64,000 bases of DNA from Raineyella sp. LH-20 (GTDB taxonomy: Bacteria; Actinomycetota; Actinomycetes; Propionibacteriales; Propionibacteriaceae). Positions 59,307 to 64,000 of the stretch are shown in pieces; the stretch's first letter is position 1; every line of letters begins with the position of its first letter. The notes under the pieces were generated by a model that saw only the letters and a program-made list of their open reading frames with translations, was not told where the DNA came from and searched no databases. Where the stretch lies: assembly GCF_033110965.1 (NCBI RefSeq), contig NZ_CP137003.1, positions 1,302,001 through 1,366,000 on the forward strand, read 5' to 3'. A program made the translations under genes and the position numbers.

Positions 59307-60896
59307 TCAGTCCTCGACGAACCGCGGCGTCCAGACCTGCCCGCCCGGCGTCACCCGGGTGGAGCGGGCACCGATCATCACCAGGCACTTCATGTCCACC
59401 TCGGCCGGGTCCCACGCCCCGAGGGTGGTCACCCGCAGGGACTCCCCAGCGCGGCCGACGTCGCGGCCGATCACCACGACGGTCTCCGGCCCCCGCTCGT
59501 CGAGCAGGATGTCGCGGGCGGCGAAGAGCTGCTCCGGTCGGGCCTTGGACCGCGGGTTGTAGAGGGACAGCACCAGGTCGGCGCGGCTGATGTGCCGCAG
59601 CCGGTCCTCGATCACCGACCACGGCTTGAGCCGGTCGGACAGCGACACGATCGCGAAGTCGGCGCCCATCGGCGCGCCGGCCCGCGCAGCCACCGCCTGG
59701 GCAGCGGTCACCCCCGGCAGCACCCGGATCGGGACGCCGGCGTACGCCTCGTCCTCGGCCGCCTCGAACACCGCCGCGGCCATCCCGAACACGCCCGCAT
59801 CGCCGCCGGACACCACAGCCACCCGTTCACCGCGCCGGGCCAGGTCCAGGGCGAACCGGGCCCGGTCGACCTCGACGGTGTTGCCCGAGGCGTGCCGCTG
59901 CAGTCCTTCCCGCTGCGGCACCCGGTTGACGTACGGCCCGTAGCCGACGATGTGGTCGACCGAGGCGAGCGCGGCCGATGCCTCGGGGGTCAGCCAGTGG
60001 TCCGGGCCCGGGCCCAGCCCGACGACCACCACTTCGGCGTGCGTGGCGGCGTCCTGCCCCGGTGCGGCCGGTGCGGCCGGTGCGATCCGGTCGGCGCTGT
60101 CCGATCCCGGGGCGTCGTCGGCATCCCGGCGTACGGCACTGCCGGTGGCCCGGCCGGCGGCGTCCGCACGGGTGTCCGGGCCGGGCACCAGCACCATCGA
60201 CATGTACGGCACTCGGGCCGGGTCGACGTCGGCGACCCGGGCGACCACCTGGTCGGCACCACTGGCCCGCTCGACGTACCAGGCATCGGCCAGCCGGCCG
60301 GCCTGGCGCAGCGCCTCGATGACACCGGGGAACGTACGCCCCAGTTTCATGATCACCGCAGCCTGGGTGTCCGCGAGCCGACGGGCCAGCTCGGGCACCG
60401 GCAGGGTGCCCGGCAGCACGGTGAGGACGTCCTCGTGGCGGGCCAGGCCGGTGCCGGCCGCCGCGGTCGCCGCGGCCAGGGCCGGGACCCCCGGCACCAC
60501 CTCGCTGGGGAACCGGTCGGCCAGCCGGTCGTGCAGATACATGTAGGAGCCGTAGAACAACGGATCGCCCTCGGCGAGCACCACGACGTCACGTCCGGCC
60601 GCCAGATGGGCCGCCAGCCGCTCGGCCGCAGCGTCGTAGAACGCGCCGATCTCGCCGTAGTAGCCCAGCGGGTGCACGGAGACGCCGGTGGTCACCGGGT
60701 AGCGGAGCAGTTCCTCGATCACACCCGTGGGGACCAGATCGTCGGCGATCCGCCGGGCGATCGAGTCGCCCTTCGGCCCCGAGTGGTAGGCGATCACGTC
60801 AGCCGCGGCGATCAGCCGGGCCGCCTTGCGGGTGATCAGCTCGGGGTCGCCAGGACCCACGCCGACACCCCACAGGTGCCCGACGCCAGCCGTCAT
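59307..60896 (-). CDS. cobIJ: Fused precorrin-2 C20-methyltransferase and precorrin-3B C17-methyltransferase
   Basis: 529 residues. The N-terminal part (about 1-245) is CobI: GHLWGVGVGPGDPELITRKA, VVLAEGDPLFYGSYMYL and EVVPGVPALAAATA. A linker of about 40 residues follows, then CobJ (about 285-529): VVVVGLGPGPDHWLTPEA, VGYGPYVNRVP, VSGGDAGVFGMAAAV, VLPGVTAAQAVAARAGAP and DLVLSLYNPRSKARPEQL. The same fusion is known in mycobacteria (CobIJ). It methylates C20 and later C17, the ring-contraction step after CobG. The ATG overlaps the cobG stop by 4 nt. Confidence 0.96.
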   Translation of the reverse strand: MTAGVGHLWGVGVGPGDPELITRKAARLIAAADVIAYHSGPKGDSIARRIADDLVPTGVIEELLRYPVTTGVSVHPLGYYGEIGAFYDAAAERLAAHLAAGRDVVVLAEGDPLFYGSYMYLHDRLADRFPSEVVPGVPALAAATAAAGTGLARHEDVLTVLPGTLPVPELARRLADTQAAVIMKLGRTFPGVIEALRQAGRLADAWYVERASGADQVVARVADVDPARVPYMSMVLVPGPDTRADAAGRATGSAVRRDADDAPGSDSADRIAPAAPAAPGQDAATHAEVVVVGLGPGPDHWLTPEASAALASVDHIVGYGPYVNRVPQREGLQRHASGNTVEVDRARFALDLARRGERVAVVSGGDAGVFGMAAAVFEAAEDEAYAGVPIRVLPGVTAAQAVAARAGAPMGADFAIVSLSDRLKPWSVIEDRLRHISRADLVLSLYNPRSKARPEQLFAARDILLDERGPETVVVIGRDVGRAGESLRVTTLGAWDPAEVDMKCLVMIGARSTRVTPGGQVWTPRFVED

Positions 60897-62077
60897 CGGG
60901 TCGTCTCCGTGCTGCCCTCGTCCGTGCTCATCAGTCGCCTCTCCTCGATCGCATCGATGACCGAGACCACGTGGCGCGGGGCCACCACGTCGACGTACGT
61001 CCCGCGGGGGGCGCCGCAGCGGCGCTCGCACCCCGAGATGTGCACGTCCTCGGTGAGGATCACCTGCCCGTTCGTGGCGGCGTCCACCAGGCGCTCGGCC
61101 ATCGCAAGAGTATCGACCTCGGTCCGGACGCACCCGATCGTGCCAGGGCAGGCGCTCACGTGCGCCCACGGTTCGGTCGGGTCGATGGCGAAGCCGGCCG
61201 CCCGGAAGGACGCCATGTCGTACATCCCGGCGGTGATCAGCAGCTGCCGCCACGGGGTGATGGTGACCTCGCCGCGGGGCAGCACGTCGACCATCTCGGG
61301 GGTGAGCAGGCCCAGCGGGACCCCCACCAGCAGGTCCTCACCGACCGGTCCGACCAGCCGGCGCCGACCGCGGTGGACCGGCCGGGATGAGCCCGGCCCG
61401 AGCTGCACCGACAGCTTCGCGCCGAATTTCGACCGGGAGCGGAAACCGAGCTGGTAGGGGTGCAGCGGCGGCGGGTCCTCCTTCACGCGCAGCCGGGCGA
61501 ACTCCTGAGCCAGCCAGGTCATCGTCTCCACCGCCTGGCGGGCCAGCACGTCCCAGGTCTCGCCGGTGTTGGTGGCCACGATGCCGGCGGCGGGGGTGAC
61601 CGCCTGGTAGAGCAGGTCCCAGTGCTCGGCGGCGATGTCGCCGCGGCCGTTGTCCAGGGCCCAGACGAAGCTGCCGGGCAGGTCCTCCAGCTGCGGGTCG
61701 GCCTGGATCGCCGCGTCCAGATCGGCGACCATCGGGTGCAGGTCCGGGTATTTCTCCGACGGCAGCGGGGAGCACAGGATGCTGCGGACCCGCTCGTGGC
61801 TGAGTGGGACGACGTCGGTGGCGAGGAACGCGTTGATCGCGTCGGCACTGATCGCCCCGCGCGAATCCAGCGCCATCGACCGCAGCTGGATGTTGCCGCG
61901 GACGGTCAGCTGGAGCAGGCCGTCCGCGTACGTCGCGGAGATCTCCGACAGCTGCCGCAACGTCCGGGAGGAGATGCGTCCACCGGGAATGCGCAGGCGG
62001 ACGAGACCGCCGTCCTTGGCGCGGTAGGGGCGGGTCAGGCCGGGGGACCTGTCGGGGGGCGTGTCGAGACTCGGCAC
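60893..62077 (-). CDS. cobG: Precorrin-3B synthase (CobG-like), copy 1
   Basis: 394 residues from GTG 62077. The sulfite/nitrite-reductase half-domains and the [4Fe-4S] Cys motifs are present: Cys-x5-Cys in SACPGTIGCVRT and Cys-x3-Cys in ISGCERRCGAPRG. CobG uses O2 to hydroxylate C20 of precorrin-3A and form a gamma-lactone, so it marks the aerobic pathway. TAAGAT lies 7 nt before the GTG with no SD, which favours this start over TTG 62104. It is co-transcribed with cobIJ. A second, diverged copy lies 0.7 kb away beyond cobH. Confidence 0.88.
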   Translation of the reverse strand: MPSLDTPPDRSPGLTRPYRAKDGGLVRLRIPGGRISSRTLRQLSEISATYADGLLQLTVRGNIQLRSMALDSRGAISADAINAFLATDVVPLSHERVRSILCSPLPSEKYPDLHPMVADLDAAIQADPQLEDLPGSFVWALDNGRGDIAAEHWDLLYQAVTPAAGIVATNTGETWDVLARQAVETMTWLAQEFARLRVKEDPPPLHPYQLGFRSRSKFGAKLSVQLGPGSSRPVHRGRRRLVGPVGEDLLVGVPLGLLTPEMVDVLPRGEVTITPWRQLLITAGMYDMASFRAAGFAIDPTEPWAHVSACPGTIGCVRTEVDTLAMAERLVDAATNGQVILTEDVHISGCERRCGAPRGTYVDVVAPRHVVSVIDAIEERRLMSTDEGSTETTR

Positions 62078-62084
62078 AGTGCGG

Positions 62085-62090
62085 ATCTTA
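62085..62090 (-). promoter_or_regulatory. -10-like element of a leaderless promoter (cobG copy 1)
   Basis: TAAGAT on the minus strand lies 7 nt before the GTG at 62077. No SD is visible. Confidence 0.5.
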
Positions 62091-62143
62091 GGCTTTCGAT
62101 CCAACTGAAGGGAACCCCACGCCGTGTATTCTCCTCGCCCCGG

Positions 62144-62797
62144 TCAGATCTCTTGCTCCTGAGCCAAGGCGTTGATCGCCGACGTGGCCAGTGCCGAGCC
62201 GCCGCGTCGACCGTGGACGACCAGCCATTCCAGACCGTACGGATTCTCCGCCAGCGCCTGCTTCGACTCGGGCGATCCGACGAACCCGACCGGGATGCCG
62301 ATCACCGCGGCCGGCCGCGGCCCGCCCGCTGCGACCACCTCGAGCAGCTGGAACAGCGCGGTCGGGGCGTTGCCGATGGCGACCACCGCCCCCTCGAGGC
62401 GGTCCCACAAGGACACCGCGGCCGCGGTCTTGGTGGTCTGCCAGGCCGTGGCGATCTCCAGCACCCGAGGGTCGTGCAGGGCACAGATCACGTCGTTGTC
62501 GGCCGGCAGCCGGCGTCGGATGATCCCCGAGGCGATCATCGTCGCGTCGGTGTAGATCGGTGCCCCGGCGCGGAGTGCCTCGCGCGCGGCGTCGACGAGA
62601 CCGTCGGAGAAGGCGATCTGCGGAGCCAGCGCCGGGTCCCCGGCGGAGTGGATCATCCGGACCGCGACGGTGGACTGCGCCGCGGTGAAGCGGGACAGAT
62701 CGGCCTCGGCCCGGATCATCCCGAAGGACGCCCGGTAGATCGAGGCGCCGTCGGTGTCGTAGTCGTAGAGCTTCGGGGGACGGGCGGGGATGGTCAT
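62144..62797 (-). CDS. cobH: Precorrin-8X methylmutase
   Basis: 217 residues. Family features are YDTDGASIYRASFGMIRAEA, VRMIHSAGDPALA with the catalytic His region, IYTDATMIASGIIRRRL, AIGNAPTALFQLLEVV and GIPVGFVGSPESKQAL. It moves a methyl group from C11 to C12 to make hydrogenobyrinate. The ATG overlaps the stop of cobG copy 2 by 4 nt, and the gene ends 67 bp before the start of cobG copy 1. Confidence 0.96.
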   Translation of the reverse strand: MTIPARPPKLYDYDTDGASIYRASFGMIRAEADLSRFTAAQSTVAVRMIHSAGDPALAPQIAFSDGLVDAAREALRAGAPIYTDATMIASGIIRRRLPADNDVICALHDPRVLEIATAWQTTKTAAAVSLWDRLEGAVVAIGNAPTALFQLLEVVAAGGPRPAAVIGIPVGFVGSPESKQALAENPYGLEWLVVHGRRGGSALATSAINALAQEQEI

Positions 62798-63915
62798 GCC
62801 ACGGTCACCTCCCGCAGCGCGGACAGCGCGGCGGCCGGATCGGCCGGCGCCAGCAGGTCGACGTGCTCCCCGTGCGGCTTGCCGCAGCGGCGGTCGCAGC
62901 CGGAGATGTGCACCGGGCGGTGGACCAACGAGGGATCCTTCCGGGCGGCCTCGACGAGCCGTTCGGCCGCGGCCACCGTGTCGATGCTGGACTTCACACA
63001 GTTCGGCAGGCCGGTGCAGGCGCTGACCGACGCCCACGGATCGGCCGCGTCGACGACGTAGCCGGCAGCGGCGTACGCCTCGGCGTCCCGTGCGGCGCCC
63101 GGCACCAGCACCTGGCGCCACGGGGTCAGCGTGACGTCGGCCAGCACCGGCAGGGCACGGATCATCTCGGCGGTGAACAGCCCGAGCGGCACACCGGCCA
63201 GCAGAGCGTCACCGTACGTTCCGACCGCCAGCGGGCCGGTCACCTGCAGCGGCCGATCGGTCGGGTCAGGGATGTCGTCGCCGAGGTGGTAGGCCAGCTC
63301 GCGGGAGTGCCAGACCGGCCGCTCGGTCTCGGTCCGGGCCAACTGGACCTCCTGGGCCAGGGCGAGCATGGTCGACACCGCATCGGTGCGGGAGACCTCC
63401 CAGGCCCGGCCGTTGTCGAGGGCGACGATCCCGCGCTCTTCGTCCAGCGCCTGGTAGCAGACGTCCCACGGCTCCCCGGCGACGTCGCCGGTGCCGTTGT
63501 CGAAGGCCCACATGAAGCGGCCGGCCAACTGCTCCAGCAGCGGGATCTCCTGGAGCTCCTCGTCCAGTTCGGCGACCATCGGCTGCAGGTCGATCGCACC
63601 CAGCGGGGAGCACAGGATGTTGCGGACCAGCTCGTGCGTCGGCGGGATCAGGCCGGTCGCCCGGACCGCGTCGGCGATCTCGTCGGGGACCGCGCCGTCC
63701 TCCTCGATCGGCAGTGCGCGGACCTGCAGGTTGGTGCGCGTGGTCACCTGCACACGTCCGTCACCCCACCGCTCGGCGATTCCGAGCAGGTGACGCAGGA
63801 CGGCGGTGGGCAGCCGGCCCCCGGGACGGCGTACGCGGACAATGGCTCCGTCGCTGGCCCGGAACGGTCGGGTGAGCCCCGGGCAGCGGTCGATCAGGGG
63901 ACGAGGGTCACTCAT
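62794..63915 (-). CDS. cobG: Precorrin-3B synthase-like protein (CobG-like), copy 2
   Basis: 373 residues, paralogous to copy 1 over its length. The start aligns (CPGLTRPFRASDGAIVRVRR against SPGLTRPYRAKDGGLVRLRI). The Fe-S Cys ligands are kept: SACTGLPNCVKS and ISGCDRRCGKPHG. It may be the true CobG, a nitrite/sulfite-reductase-like protein with another role, or a back-up. The ATG has TAGGAT 7 nt upstream and no SD, so it is probably leaderless. First gene of the operon cobG2-cobH. Confidence 0.85.
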   Translation of the reverse strand: MSDPRPLIDRCPGLTRPFRASDGAIVRVRRPGGRLPTAVLRHLLGIAERWGDGRVQVTTRTNLQVRALPIEEDGAVPDEIADAVRATGLIPPTHELVRNILCSPLGAIDLQPMVAELDEELQEIPLLEQLAGRFMWAFDNGTGDVAGEPWDVCYQALDEERGIVALDNGRAWEVSRTDAVSTMLALAQEVQLARTETERPVWHSRELAYHLGDDIPDPTDRPLQVTGPLAVGTYGDALLAGVPLGLFTAEMIRALPVLADVTLTPWRQVLVPGAARDAEAYAAAGYVVDAADPWASVSACTGLPNCVKSSIDTVAAAERLVEAARKDPSLVHRPVHISGCDRRCGKPHGEHVDLLAPADPAAALSALREVTVA

Positions 63916-63922
63916 GGGCGCT

Positions 63923-63928
63923 ATCCTA
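63923..63928 (-). promoter_or_regulatory. -10-like element of a leaderless promoter (cobG copy 2 - cobH)
   Basis: TAGGAT on the minus strand lies 7 nt before the ATG at 63915. The remaining bases to 64000 show no gene. Confidence 0.55.
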
Positions 63929-64000
63929 CGTGCGCCGTAGACGAGGTCTGCGCGGCGGTCGTCTGCCGCGGGCCGAGGGGTGCCGGGATGGCTAGGCTGG

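Overview
The window is high-GC DNA (roughly 70% G+C by eye) from an actinobacterium. The strongest taxonomic clue is the block at 8.5-18.2 kb: crgA, a DUF881 gene, pabA, pknB, pbpA, rodA, pstP, fhaB, fhaA and a tRNA-Leu. This is the cell-growth and Ser/Thr-phosphorylation locus that lies near the origin in Mycobacterium tuberculosis (Rv0011c-Rv0020c plus leuT), here without pknA. The cobalamin genes and general gene style suit Propionibacteriales or a relative, but I cannot fix the genus. I see no insertion sequence, prophage, CRISPR array or rRNA.

Layout. 0-5.5 kb: a TetR gene cut by the left edge, a HAD phosphatase, a YbjQ-like protein, and a transglutaminase / alpha-E / circularly permuted ATP-grasp operon. 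5.8-8.4 kb: lysS and a ROK sugar kinase. 8.5-18.2 kb: the growth locus. 18.2-19.3 kb: about 1.1 kb without a convincing gene, holding a terminator and a 70-bp interrupted palindrome. 19.3-25.1 kb: a secreted PHP-PepSY protein, a MarR regulator, a secreted trypsin-like protease, a HAD-IIA phosphatase and PoxB.

25.1-40.2 kb and 59.3-63.9 kb hold most of an oxygen-dependent (CobG-type) cobalamin pathway in several operons: cobK-cobA-cobBC-cobO-chelatase, cobL-cobM, the cobalt importer cbiMNQO, and cobG-cobH-cobG-cobIJ. Two cobalamin riboswitches on the minus strand control the chelatase-led operon and the importer. A leaderless ArsR-type sensor gene coupled to a His-rich CDF zinc-type exporter lies between, as does a DUF222/HNH gene.

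40.8-50.6 kb is an aromatic-ring degradation island. On the minus strand are Rieske dioxygenase alpha and beta subunits, a VOC-fold protein, a tandem ABM protein, two Rieske ferredoxins, a ferredoxin reductase and a meta-cleavage hydrolase. On the plus strand are a TetR regulator, an MhpB-type extradiol dioxygenase and an HcaB-type dihydrodiol dehydrogenase. Together they suggest conversion of a phenylpropanoid- or biphenyl-like arene through a dihydrodiol and catechol to a ring-opened product. 50.8-54.3 kb encodes a SipW-type export module: three proteins with SipW-type signal sequences and a signal peptidase fused to a surface domain ending in an LAGTG sorting-like signal. 54.3-59.2 kb holds a two-component system divergent from an ABC exporter and an erythromycin-esterase-like protein.

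Two window-wide patterns stand out. At least nine genes have a -10-like TANNNT hexamer 6-7 nt before the start codon and no ribosome-binding site, indicating leaderless mRNAs. The palindrome CGTACG is about eight times more frequent than base composition predicts.
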